Assembly (NCBI RefSeq): GCF_900105885.1
Contig: NZ_LT629780.1
Location: 1,860,001-1,924,000 of the forward strand
Reading direction: 5' to 3'
Origin: Pseudomonas guangdongensis
Lineage (GTDB): Bacteria; Pseudomonadota; Gammaproteobacteria; Pseudomonadales; Pseudomonadaceae
Length of the DNA: 64,000 bases
The position numbers and the translations under genes are program-made. The notes under the pieces were generated by a model. It had not been told where the DNA came from. It searched no databases and saw nothing but the letters and a program-made list of their open reading frames with translations. Each line of letters begins with the position of its first letter. The first letter of the stretch is position 1. Below are positions 18,688-27,128 of the stretch, one piece after another.

Positions 18688-20637
18688 TCAGTCGGCGGCG
18701 CGCTCGTCGCTCTCGAAGCGGGTGGGTTCCGAGCCGTCGGCGTTGAGCTGACGGATCGTGCGGGGTTGGCCCTGGGCGTCGAGATGCACCTGGCCGAGGC
18801 CGGCGCCGTTCCACAGGCGTTCGCCGCGCGGGCTGCGGCTGGGGATGCGCGGGGTGATCTGCAGGGTGCGGCGCTTGGTGAACCAGTTGAGCGGCGAGCG
18901 CGGCGCGTACAGCCAGCGGTTGAGGCGGTCGAACAGGTCGAGCAGACGGGCGGGGAACTCGTTCTTGATGCCGCTGCTGGTGATCTGCCAGATGCGCGGG
19001 CCGCGGTCGCGGTGGCGCAGGTGGATGTCGTAGGCGAAGGAGTAATGCACGTCGCCGGAGAGGATCACGTAGTTCGCCGGGGTTCGCGAGTGGCGGAAGA
19101 TGTTGAGCATCACCTTGGCCGCGCCGCGATGGGCCATCCAGTTTTCCGCATCGACCAGCAGCGGGTGGCCGGCCCAGGTGAACAGGCGCTGGATGATCTC
19201 GATCAGCTTGACGCCGAACATCGGCGCCGGCGAGACGATGACCACCGCCGGTTCGTCGAGCAGCGCGTGCTGCAGTTCGCAGAGCGCTTCCCAGTCCATC
19301 AGGCCGGAGGGGCGGCTGAGGTAGCGTTCGCTGCGCCAGCGCCGCGTGCGGGTGTCGAGCACCAGCAGCAGCGGCTGGCCGGGCAGGCTGTAGTGCCAGT
19401 GCTCGAAGCGCAGCAGGCGCTGGACGATGGCGTCCTGGGCGTGGGCGTCGAGGCGCTGGTGCGGGTCCGGCGCGGCGAACAGGGCCTGCAGCGCGGGCAG
19501 TTCGGCGGCGAAGGCCTCGGGGCAGTTACCCCAGCCCTGGCACAGCAGATAGCCGATCAGCGCGTTGCCGACGATGCGCCGCGAGAAGGGGTGCTCGTAG
19601 GCGCTCTGTTCCCAGCGCGCCGAGAGGTTCCAGTCGTCGGTGATGTCGTGGTCGTCGAAGATCATCAGGCTCGGCAGCTGCGCCAGCGCTCGCGCGACCT
19701 GCGGCAGGTCGGCGGCGAAGGCGCGGATCGTCGTCTCTTCGCGGCGGTAGCGCTCGGCCAGTCTGGCCGGCAGCGCGGGCATGACCGGCGCGATCAGGCG
19801 CCAGGGCGTCGGCGACCAGACCAGCAGGTACATGGCCAGCACCTCGGCGCAGGTGACCAGGTGGTTGTGGGCGTTGGCGCTGGTGAACACCGGCTTCTTC
19901 ACCCCGCCGAAGAAGCGCTCGCGCAGTTCCTCGTTGGCGGTGTAGGCGGGCAGCAGGTCTTCGCGCCGGTAATAGCCGTCCGGATGGGCGAGGAGCGCCT
20001 CGCTGTCGGCCACGGTGGCGCCTTCGAGGCGTTCGCCGTACAGGCCGAGGCGTTCGATCAACTGGTGGATGGCCGCCAGCATCGGTCCGGCGACGTCGTC
20101 GGCGTAGATCTGGTCGCCGCTGAGCATCAGCAGCGCCGGGCGCTCGGTGGCTTGCCCGAGGCTCGCCTGGAGCAGCTGGTCGGCCTGCAGCAGGCCGTCC
20201 CTGCCGGGGTGGTGCGGCTTGCGGCAGGAGCCGTGCAGCAGGTGGTCGAGCCGGCCGCGGCGCACGAAACTCGGCCGGCGCTGGCCGGGGTAGAGCAGGT
20301 GCGGCGCCCAGTCGGCGATGGCCCGGGTGGCGCCGGCGTCGTCGACGAGCAGGTCGTAGTGGATGAAGCTGTCGGCCGGCAGCGCCTCGTCCAGCGCCAC
20401 GTCGATCAGGTGCAGGCTGGCCTGCCGGCCGAGCGGCAGGCGCTGGCAGCGGCTGGCGTCGAGCGGCAGCTCGCGTTCGACCGGCCCGCATTGCGGGTCG
20501 TCCCAGGCCAGCTGCAGGCGGGCTTCCAGGGGCCGGCTGGCGACCAGCCAGAGCACCAGGCGGCGGGTTTCGAGGCGGCGCAGCAGCGGGCCGGCGAGGA
20601 CGAGAGGCAGGTCGGGGGCAGGGGCTTGGCGGGTCAT
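18688..20637 (-). CDS. PhoD-like alkaline phosphatase / metallophosphoesterase
   Basis: A 649-residue protein of the PhoD-like superfamily. Metal-binding motifs appear in order: HGSCRKP, LSGDQIYADD, FDDHDITDDWN and LSGDVHYSF. No signal peptide is present (MTRQAPAPDLPLVLAGPLLR), which separates it from the Tat-exported PhoD and suggests a cytoplasmic phosphodiesterase of the kind widespread in pseudomonads. The substrate is unknown. The downstream region is a GC-rich gap; the upstream neighbour is a small membrane protein on the same strand. Confidence 0.85.
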   Translation of the reverse strand: MTRQAPAPDLPLVLAGPLLRRLETRRLVLWLVASRPLEARLQLAWDDPQCGPVERELPLDASRCQRLPLGRQASLHLIDVALDEALPADSFIHYDLLVDDAGATRAIADWAPHLLYPGQRRPSFVRRGRLDHLLHGSCRKPHHPGRDGLLQADQLLQASLGQATERPALLMLSGDQIYADDVAGPMLAAIHQLIERLGLYGERLEGATVADSEALLAHPDGYYRREDLLPAYTANEELRERFFGGVKKPVFTSANAHNHLVTCAEVLAMYLLVWSPTPWRLIAPVMPALPARLAERYRREETTIRAFAADLPQVARALAQLPSLMIFDDHDITDDWNLSARWEQSAYEHPFSRRIVGNALIGYLLCQGWGNCPEAFAAELPALQALFAAPDPHQRLDAHAQDAIVQRLLRFEHWHYSLPGQPLLLVLDTRTRRWRSERYLSRPSGLMDWEALCELQHALLDEPAVVIVSPAPMFGVKLIEIIQRLFTWAGHPLLVDAENWMAHRGAAKVMLNIFRHSRTPANYVILSGDVHYSFAYDIHLRHRDRGPRIWQITSSGIKNEFPARLLDLFDRLNRWLYAPRSPLNWFTKRRTLQITPRIPSRSPRGERLWNGAGLGQVHLDAQGQPRTIRQLNADGSEPTRFESDERAAD

Positions 20638-20693
20638 CGGTCATGCAGGCAGCGGGGGACGGGCTTGCTTGGGCCGCGCGCGGCGGCGCGAGT

Positions 20694-21068
20694 TCACGGT
20701 GCGTCGCGCTCCGGGGCGAGGGCGAACCAGGCCAGCAGCGGGTAGGCGGTGTAATGGGCGGCGAATAGTAGCAGGCCGGCTGAGCCGGGTTCTTCCTTGA
20801 GGTGCATCATCGCCAGCAGGCCGGCATAGAGCAGACCCAGGCCCAGGGCATAGAGGCCGACCAGCACCCGGCGCTCGACCGCGAAGGGACGCCGGCCGCA
20901 GCGCCAGCGGAACACCAGGGCCAGCCCGCCGGCCACGGCGGCGGCGACCAGCAGGGTGGCGAGCGGTCCGCCGAGCTTGAACAGGCCGCGGGCCAGCAGG
21001 TTGACGACGATGCAGGCGAGGATGGCGCCGAGGGCGTAGCGGCCGAGTCGGGGGGATGCATGGGTCAT
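20694..21068 (-). CDS. Small integral membrane protein, unknown function
   Basis: A 124-residue protein with four hydrophobic helices (GRYALGAILACIVVNLLARG; PLATLLVAAAVAGGLALVF; LVGLYALGLGLLYAGLLAMM; GLLLFAAHYTAYPLLAWFAL). The start MTHASPRLG at 21068 is supported by GGAGG eight bases upstream; longer forms to 21230 have no such site. It lies 56 bases before the phosphatase and may be co-transcribed with it. No known family is recognised. Confidence 0.65.
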   Translation of the reverse strand: MTHASPRLGRYALGAILACIVVNLLARGLFKLGGPLATLLVAAAVAGGLALVFRWRCGRRPFAVERRVLVGLYALGLGLLYAGLLAMMHLKEEPGSAGLLLFAAHYTAYPLLAWFALAPERDAP

Positions 21069-21461
21069 GGCGGCGCCTCCGGGCTGCGCGGGGTTCGAGG
21101 TCTCTGGGGACGGTAGGGGAGCGACTGCGGCAAGGCAAGCCGGAATCCCGCGCGCAGGAATTGTGTGCCGGGGCGGACATCGGCGGGCGAATTCCGCTCG
21201 ATATATTGAATGGCTAATTATGTCGGCCATTGTTTGGCGTCAATTATCTGCGCACCGCTCCGGCATTAACATGCCGGTGTGATATCGCCGCGTCATACAG
21301 GACTGCGGCTGCCGGGCTCCGCCATCGAGGCGCGCTGTCTGGCCCGCGCGACGGGTGTGATGTCGATTTGCCTGCCGACGCTATTTCAGCGTAAAAGAGA
21401 CAGGATTTTGCTCGCAAAAAAACATACCCGAAAAATATAAAAACAAGGAGTTCTCATGCTA
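21069..21461 (+). promoter_or_regulatory. Promoter region, SD and severed start codons of the first chemoreceptor gene
   Basis: No complete gene lies here. At the right end AAGGAG (21445-21450) is followed after five bases by ATGCTA (21456-21461), the first two codons of the chemoreceptor gene now resumed at 22570. TAAA (starting near 21392), 15 bases, then CTCGCAAA weakly resembles a sigma-28 motility promoter (TAAA-N15-GCCGATAA). The rest is AT-rich intergenic sequence. Confidence 0.6.
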
Positions 21462-22567
21462 TTAATCCGGCAACCCAATACCCCAAATCATGCTGCATAC
21501 GCGATTTTGGGATGTCGGAAGTAGGAACGAATCCGCTCGGGCTTTGATTGAAGGCGCCGCATGACCGAGCGGACTCGGCCTTCCAACGCATCCCGACTTT
21601 TCAAACTTGGCCCGCTGCGCACCTGATGCTTGAGATCGCCATTCAGGTATTCGTCCGGGTTGAGCTCGGGGGCGTAGGCGGGCAGAAAGAACACCTCAAT
21701 CCGTTCGCGCCGCCCCTCCAGCCAGGCTTTGACCTTCTTGCTGTGGTGCACGCGCAGGTTGTCCAAGACCAGGAAGACCTTGCGCCCGCTGGTATCCCGG
21801 ATCAGTCGCCCCAGGAAGCGGATCAGCACGACCGCTGTCATGGTTTCCCGGTACAGCATGAAGCGCAGCTTGCCCCGGTTGGTCACCGTCGAAATCATGT
21901 TCGTGGCAAAGCGGCTTCCGCTGACTTCGCGTACGGGCGTCCGCCCTGCCGGGGCGTAGCTGCGCCCTGCATGACTGTCGCTGCGCAGGCCGGTTTCATC
22001 GCCCCAGTGGATCTCGCCGCCCTCGGCCTTGGCGCGCTGCTCGATCTTCGGATACTCGGTTTCCAGCCAGCGCTTTATCGCCTCGGGCTTCTGCTGGTAG
22101 GCGCGCTTCAACGGGCGTTGTGGGGTATAGCCCCAACGCTTGAGGTATTCACCGACTGTCCGGATAGGCATCTGAAAGCCGCAGTGCAGGGCGATCAGGG
22201 CGCGCACCGCATCACGCGTCCAGAGCGCGAAGTCCAGCTTCAACTGATCCGGCATGGTGTCGAGCAACAGGGTGCGAATCAGTGACTCCTGCTCGGAGGA
22301 CAGGCTGCGTCGCTCCCCCGGCAGCGATCCGCGCTGGCCACCTTCGATCGCGGCCTCTTTGCCCTGGTGCTCCGCGATCGCGACCCAATGCGCCACCGTG
22401 CGCAGATGAACGCCAACGGCTTCGCCGATGGCTCTGTAGGTATACCCCTGCTCGCGCATGCGTAGGGCGATAGCGCGTTTTTCGCGCTGTTCCAAGGGGC
22501 TGAGGCTTCGTGCGTCGCTGGTCATGGTGAAAAACGCTGATTATGCCCTATTGTATTGCCGGATTAA
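21462..22567 (-). mobile_element. IS630-family insertion sequence, complete, TA target duplication
   Basis: A 1106-bp element bounded by TA on both sides (21460-21461 and 22568-22569), the target duplication of the IS630/Tc1 group. Terminal inverted repeats start TTAATCCGGCAA at both ends; inward they remain similar (ACCCAATACC against ATACAATAGG). It holds a single minus-strand transposase. Joining the flanks through one TA restores an uninterrupted chemoreceptor frame, which proves the exact insertion point. Confidence 0.93.
21488..22525 (-). CDS. IS630-family transposase
   Basis: A 345-residue DDE transposase in one intact frame. The N-terminal helix-turn-helix reads YTYRAIGEAVGVHLRTVAHW. 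The catalytic triad fits HWGDETGLRSD (first Asp), FLVLDNLRVHHSKK (second Asp) and PAYAPELNPDEYLNGDLK (Glu). The protein has no frameshift or internal stop, so the element may still move. Its orientation is opposite to that of the chemoreceptor gene it interrupts. Confidence 0.95.
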   Translation of the reverse strand: MTSDARSLSPLEQREKRAIALRMREQGYTYRAIGEAVGVHLRTVAHWVAIAEHQGKEAAIEGGQRGSLPGERRSLSSEQESLIRTLLLDTMPDQLKLDFALWTRDAVRALIALHCGFQMPIRTVGEYLKRWGYTPQRPLKRAYQQKPEAIKRWLETEYPKIEQRAKAEGGEIHWGDETGLRSDSHAGRSYAPAGRTPVREVSGSRFATNMISTVTNRGKLRFMLYRETMTAVVLIRFLGRLIRDTSGRKVFLVLDNLRVHHSKKVKAWLEGRRERIEVFFLPAYAPELNPDEYLNGDLKHQVRSGPSLKSRDALEGRVRSVMRRLQSKPERIRSYFRHPKIAYAA

Positions 22568-24351
22568 TATTCCGCTCCCCGGAGTCCGCCCCCAGGGGCT
22601 GCTCGAAAAGACTTTCCTATTACATCCTCGGTCTTGTGCTTCTGCCGTTGACCGCGATCTCCCTGCTGCTGGTGCTGATGAACTCGCTGGAGCGTGCCGG
22701 CGACAACGCCGCGCGCCTGCAGGAGCAGCAGCGGATGATGATCCAGCTGCGCCAGCAGGGCGTGCGCGATGTGGTGCAGACGGCGCGCACCTCGGTCAAG
22801 CACCTGCTGGCCAGCGGCCAGCCGGTGACCGAGGAGGTGCGCGAGAAGGCCGCGCAGACCCTGCGCGCGCTGCGCTTCGAGGGCGAGAACTATGTATTCG
22901 CCTTCGACTTCGACGGCGTGGCGCGGGTGCAGCCGGCCGTGCCGGATTTCGAGGGGCAGAACAAGAGCGACCTGCAGGATGCCAACGGGCGCTATTTCGT
23001 CCGCGAGCTGATCGAGGTCGGGCGTAATGGCGGCGGTTTTTACGAGTACGCTTGGAAGAATCCCAAGACCGGCAAGGTCGAGACCAAGTACTCCTACGTC
23101 GACCGGATTCCCGAGCTGGGCTGGGCCATCGGCGCCGGCATCTATGTGACCGACATCGAGCAGGCGATGCGCGAGATCGAGGCGGCCGCCCATGCCGAGC
23201 TGCGCGGCGCGATCATCCGCTCCGTGGGCATCGCCCTGGCGGTGCTGCTGGCCATCGCGCTGGCGGCGGTCTACCTGACCCGCAAGATGACCAGTCGCAT
23301 CCAGGCGGCGGCCGGCGCGATCCAGGAAATTTCCGAGGAAGTCGCTCAGGGTCGCGGCGACCTGACCCGCCGCGTGCCGGTGTCCGGGCAGGACGAGATC
23401 ACCGTGATGGCGGTGCAGATGAACGAATTCCTCGCCCGCGTGCAGGACATTCTCCACGAGGTGCGCGCCAGCGTGGCGGTGGTCGACGACGCCTCGGGGG
23501 CGATCTCCCACAACAGCGAGGAGTTGGCCGCGCGCAGCGAGCAGGCGGCGGCCAACCTGCAGCAGACGTCTTCGTCGATGGAGGAAATCACCTCCACCGT
23601 GCAGCACAGCGCGGGTTCCGCTGTGCAGGCCAACGAACTGGCGCTGGCCGCCTCCAGGGTCGCCGAGAACGGCGAAGCCTCGATGCTCAAGGCGGAAAGC
23701 ACCATGGGCGAGATCCTCCAGGCCTCGCAGCAGATCGCCGAGATCATCAAGATGATCGACACCATCGCCTTCCAGACCAACATCCTGGCGCTGAACGCCT
23801 CGGTGGAGGCGGCGCGCGCCGGCGAGCACGGCCGCGGCTTCGCGGTGGTGGCCCAGGAGGTGCGTACCCTGGCCGAGCGTTCGCGGCTGGCGGCCCAGGA
23901 CATTCGCGGGCTGATCGAGTCGACCGGCGAGCAGATCCGCCACGGCGAAAGCGTGGTCAAGCAGACCGCCGAGACCATGCGCGAGATCGTCACCCAGATC
24001 AATCATGTGACCACCGCGGTGGCCGAGATCACCCAGGCCTCCCGCGAGCAGAGCGCGGGCATCGTGCAGATCAACACGGCGGTGGCCGAGATGGACACCA
24101 TGACCCAGCAGAACTCCTCGATGGTGCAGGAGCTGACCCAGGCCGCCGGCAGCATGCGCAGTCATGCGCTGCACCTGAACGGCATGCTCTCGGGCTTCGT
24201 GCTGGAGCGCGGCGCGCCCGGCAAGGACGCAGGGCGGGCCAGGGCGGCGCAGCAGTCGCCTTCGGCAGCGGCACCCGCCCGGCCGGCGGCGGAACCTGCC
24301 CGTCCGGCGCGCCAGACCGAGACCGCGCAGGCGGAGTGGGACAGCTTCTGA
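22543..24351 (+). CDS. Methyl-accepting chemotaxis protein (sCache), start replaced by IS630 end
   Basis: A 602-residue chemoreceptor. Helix 1 is at residues 25-45, then a single Cache sensor domain (about 50-205, with [18 protein letters not shown] and [20 protein letters not shown]), helix 2, HAMP and the MCP signalling hairpin with the conserved tip [20 protein letters not shown]. The tail ends EWDSF, a CheR/CheB-tethering pentapeptide type (xWxxF). The native ATG-CTA is at 21456-21461, now 1.1 kb away. The present frame opens at 22543 with MPYCIAGLI encoded by the IS end, in frame with FRSPESAP. No good SD precedes it, so expression is probably reduced or lost. Confidence 0.9.
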   Translation: MPYCIAGLIFRSPESAPRGCSKRLSYYILGLVLLPLTAISLLLVLMNSLERAGDNAARLQEQQRMMIQLRQQGVRDVVQTARTSVKHLLASGQPVTEEVREKAAQTLRALRFEGENYVFAFDFDGVARVQPAVPDFEGQNKSDLQDANGRYFVRELIEVGRNGGGFYEYAWKNPKTGKVETKYSYVDRIPELGWAIGAGIYVTDIEQAMREIEAAAHAELRGAIIRSVGIALAVLLAIALAAVYLTRKMTSRIQAAAGAIQEISEEVAQGRGDLTRRVPVSGQDEITVMAVQMNEFLARVQDILHEVRASVAVVDDASGAISHNSEELAARSEQAAANLQQTSSSMEEITSTVQHSAGSAVQANELALAASRVAENGEASMLKAESTMGEILQASQQIAEIIKMIDTIAFQTNILALNASVEAARAGEHGRGFAVVAQEVRTLAERSRLAAQDIRGLIESTGEQIRHGESVVKQTAETMREIVTQINHVTTAVAEITQASREQSAGIVQINTAVAEMDTMTQQNSSMVQELTQAAGSMRSHALHLNGMLSGFVLERGAPGKDAGRARAAQQSPSAAAPARPAAEPARPARQTETAQAEWDSF

Positions 24352-24579
24352 GCTGAACGACCGCCACGACGCCTTGCGCTGCGGGAGCGTCGAGGCGTTG
24401 CTCGGCATCTGGCAACAGCGGTTTGTTGACGACTGCAAGCCTGCGCGCCCGGCGCAGGCTCGCGGCTGCCTGTTATCAGACATTCCGGACATGATGCATG
24501 TCAGCACCTCGTTATCGCTGAAGGGGCAACATATTGATTGGATATATCAATTAAAAGAATAAGCATATAAGGACTTATT

Positions 24580-26391
24580 ATGCTGAATAAAACGCACCCC
24601 TCCCTGCCGAAAAAAGGCAGCCGTAGCCTGTCCCGCTATATCCTGGCGCTGGTGCTGCTGCCGCTGATATCGATATCCACACTACTGGTGATCATGAACG
24701 CGCTGGAGCGTGCCGGAGATAACCGGCGCATGCTCAAGGAACAGCGCACCATGATGGTCCAGATGCGCCAGCAGGGCGTCCGCGACGTGGTACAGGTCGC
24801 CCGCACCTCGATCCAGGATGTGCTCGCCCGGCATGCCACCGTCACCGACGCGGTGCGCGAGGAGGCCGCGACCGTGCTGCGCAACCTGCGTTTCGAGGGC
24901 GAGAACTACGTCTTCGTCGTCGACTTCGACGGCGTGACCCGTGTCCAGCCGGTCGCCCCTGCGCACGAGGGCAAGGACAACACCGCCGTGCAGGACGCCA
25001 AGGGCCGCTACTTCATCCGCGACATGGTGGAACTGGCCCGCAAGGGAGGCGGCTTCTACGAGTACGCCTGGAAGAATCCGCGCAGCGGCGAGGTCGAGAC
25101 CAAGTACTCGTTCGCCGGCAGCGTGCCCGAGCTGGGCTGGATGATCGGCGCCGGTGCCTATGCCACCGACATCGATCTGGCGATGGCGGACATCGAGGCG
25201 ACTGCCCATGCCGATCTGCGCGGCGCGCTGATCCGTTCGGTGGCGATTTCCCTGGCAGTGCTGCTGGTCATCGCCATCGCCGCCGCCTGGCTGACCCGGC
25301 GGATGGCGGCTCGCATCGAGGCGGCGGCCGGCGCGATTCAGGAGATTTCCGAGGAAGTCGCCCAGGGGCGCGGCGACCTGACCCGGCGCATTCCGGTGTC
25401 CGGGCGCGACGAGATCACCGTGATGGCGGTGCAGATGAACGAGTTCCTCGCCCGTGTGCAGGACATCCTCCACGAGGTACGCGCCAGCGTGGCGGTGGTC
25501 GACGACGCCTCGGGCACCATTTCCCACAACAGCGAGGAGCTGGCCGCGCGCAGCGAGCAGGCGGCGGCCAACCTGCAGCAGACGTCCTCGTCGCTGGAGG
25601 AGATCACCGCGACCGTGCAGCACAGTGCCAGCTCGGCGGTGCAGGCCAACGAACTGGCGCTCGCCGCTTCCAAGGTCGCCGAGGATGGCGAGGCTTCGAT
25701 GCTCAAGGCGGAAAGCACCATGGGCGAGATCCTTCACGCCTCGCAGCAGATTGCCGAGATCATCAAGATGATCGACACCATCGCCTTCCAGACCAACATC
25801 CTGGCGCTGAACGCCTCGGTGGAGGCGGCGCGTGCCGGCGAGCACGGCCGCGGCTTCGCGGTGGTGGCCCAGGAGGTGCGCACCCTGGCCGAGCGTTCGC
25901 GGCTGGCGGCCCAGGACATTCGCGGGCTGATCGAGTCGACCGGCGAGCAGATCCGCCACGGCGAAAGCGTGGTCAAGCAGACCGCCGAGACCATGCGCGA
26001 GATCGTCACCCAGATCAATCATGTGACTACCGCGGTGAGCGAGATCACCCAGGCCTCCCGCGAGCAGAGCGCCGGCGTGGTGCAGATCAACACGGCGGTG
26101 GCCGAGATGGACACCATGACCCAGCAGAACTCCTCGATGGTGCAGGAGCTGACCCAGGCCGCCGGCAACATGCGCAGCCATGCGCTGCACCTGAACGGCA
26201 TGCTGGCGGGGCTGGTGCTGGACGAGGGCGACCGTCAGGCGAGTGCGGCCACGCGTCGCCTGCTGGAAACCGTGGGTCTGGCCGGCGAGCGTCCGGCGCA
26301 TGGCGCCGAGGATGCGGGCGCTGTTGCAAGGGCGCGCCAGCCGGCCCGCCCGGCGCTGGCCAAGACCGAGGACGACTGGGACAGCTTCTGA
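24580..26391 (+). CDS. Methyl-accepting chemotaxis protein (sCache), intact paralogue
   Basis: A 603-residue chemoreceptor with the same plan as its upstream neighbour: helix 1, Cache domain ([40 protein letters not shown]), helix 2, HAMP, signalling hairpin and a C-terminal pentapeptide DWDSF for adaptation enzymes. The signalling half is almost base-for-base identical to the first gene, while the sensor halves differ, so ligands may differ. The start follows AAGGA by six bases. Upstream, ATTGAT (24533-24538) and ATCAAT (24546-24551) form an inverted repeat with a 7-base gap in the promoter zone. Confidence 0.95.
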   Translation: MLNKTHPSLPKKGSRSLSRYILALVLLPLISISTLLVIMNALERAGDNRRMLKEQRTMMVQMRQQGVRDVVQVARTSIQDVLARHATVTDAVREEAATVLRNLRFEGENYVFVVDFDGVTRVQPVAPAHEGKDNTAVQDAKGRYFIRDMVELARKGGGFYEYAWKNPRSGEVETKYSFAGSVPELGWMIGAGAYATDIDLAMADIEATAHADLRGALIRSVAISLAVLLVIAIAAAWLTRRMAARIEAAAGAIQEISEEVAQGRGDLTRRIPVSGRDEITVMAVQMNEFLARVQDILHEVRASVAVVDDASGTISHNSEELAARSEQAAANLQQTSSSLEEITATVQHSASSAVQANELALAASKVAEDGEASMLKAESTMGEILHASQQIAEIIKMIDTIAFQTNILALNASVEAARAGEHGRGFAVVAQEVRTLAERSRLAAQDIRGLIESTGEQIRHGESVVKQTAETMREIVTQINHVTTAVSEITQASREQSAGVVQINTAVAEMDTMTQQNSSMVQELTQAAGNMRSHALHLNGMLAGLVLDEGDRQASAATRRLLETVGLAGERPAHGAEDAGAVARARQPARPALAKTEDDWDSF

Positions 26392-26472
26392 GTCGGTGCC
26401 GCGCGGTTGTGCCCGGTGGCGCATGGCGCCATTGCCGAGCGCAACCGCGGCTGGCGGCAGAGGCATAAATGG

Positions 26473-26575
26473 CAGGCAACAAAAAACCGGCGCTAAGGCC
26501 GGTTTTTTGTGGGCTCCAGACAGGTTCGGTAGTGTCTGGAAGCCGTAGATGGTGCCCCGAAAGGGACCAGAACTC
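26473..26575 (-). other. Left attachment region: terminator, hairpin and tRNA-Leu 3'-end fragment
   Basis: Reading the minus strand: a 26-base tRNA-Leu 3'-end look-alike (26550-26575) matches the right-end tRNA at 23 of 26 positions, with the last 14 bases identical. Next come a hairpin with arms 26515-26522 and 26533-26540, and a 39-bp terminator (26473-26511) identical to that beyond the intact tRNA. The fragment lacks the rest of the tRNA and is not functional. The terminator also serves the chemoreceptor gene on the plus strand (stem then TTTTTT). Confidence 0.85.
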
Positions 26576-26625
26576 AAAGATAAAACCCTCGGAAATACTG
26601 GCTTTGCGGGAGGTGGTTGTTTCTC

Positions 26626-26651
26626 GATGCCCCCAAAAATGCCCCCAAAAC
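26626..26651 (+). repeat. Integrase arm-type direct repeat, left end
   Basis: Two tandem ATGCCCCCAA units 12 bases apart, within a 26-base block that matches the block at 46109-46134 with one mismatch and in the same orientation. Paired sites flanking the attachment core are typical of P4-like integrase arm binding; binding is inferred. Confidence 0.6.
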
Positions 26652-27119
26652 GAAAAGTACCCCCGTTTCGTGGGGCGGATTGTGCCCTATTCGTGCCAGT
26701 GATTCCCATCTCTTGCCGTTCGTCGGATAGATCAGATCTTGGCGTAGGTGGTGGTCGGTAAAAGCGGCGGTCAGTTGGTGCTGAACGATCCCGGCGAAGA
26801 TGTGCTCGTGGCGCTGTTCGCGCTGTGTGAGGCGTGGCCTGCCTCTGGTGCCAGTGCGCACGGCTTCTACGGTACATTTTCGTGCGAACCTGCGTGCGAA
26901 CCTGCGCCTTGCGAACATGAGACAGAATCATGCTCTATCAGCGCCAGCTCGATAGGAGCTTTTCCGTGCGTACCAGCTTGCGTACCAACCTTGCGTACCG
27001 CCGGATGGAGCGCAAAGGATGGATGATGAAAGTCCGCAGGTGATTTCCTTTAAAGCAAGGTTTCATTTGATACGTCTGGTGTGCTTTGATCCGTGGCGGA
27101 TTCAATACTCGGCGCAGGG
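26652..27119. other. Island left arm: non-coding, with two triplets of a TTGCG(A/T)ACC repeat
   Basis: No convincing gene is present. Two groups of three 9-mers occur: GTGCGAACC at 26882 and 26894 with TTGCGAACA at 26909; and GTGCGTACC at 26966 with TTGCGTACC at 26978 and 26991. Steps of 12-15 bases place successive units about one helical turn or slightly more apart. They may be binding sites for an element-coded protein or control the cas operon that starts 130 bases on. Confidence 0.55.
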
Positions 27120-27128
27120 ATGCCAAGG

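Noticed and set aside
24533..24551. ANR box upstream of the second chemoreceptor
   Set aside because: ATTGAT and ATCAAT leave 8 bases between TTGAT and ATCAA instead of the required 4.
26550..26575. A second tRNA-Leu
   Set aside because: Only the 3' third of the T arm and acceptor is present; no anticodon or D arm follows.
26574..26918. 114-codon minus-strand frame in the island left arm
   Set aside because: No recognised domain; it spans arm sites and the short repeats, which explain its sequence.
26930..27045. 37-codon plus-strand frame MLYQRQLDRSF before cas3
   Set aside because: Overlaps the TTGCGTACC repeats, lacks an SD and shows no family features.
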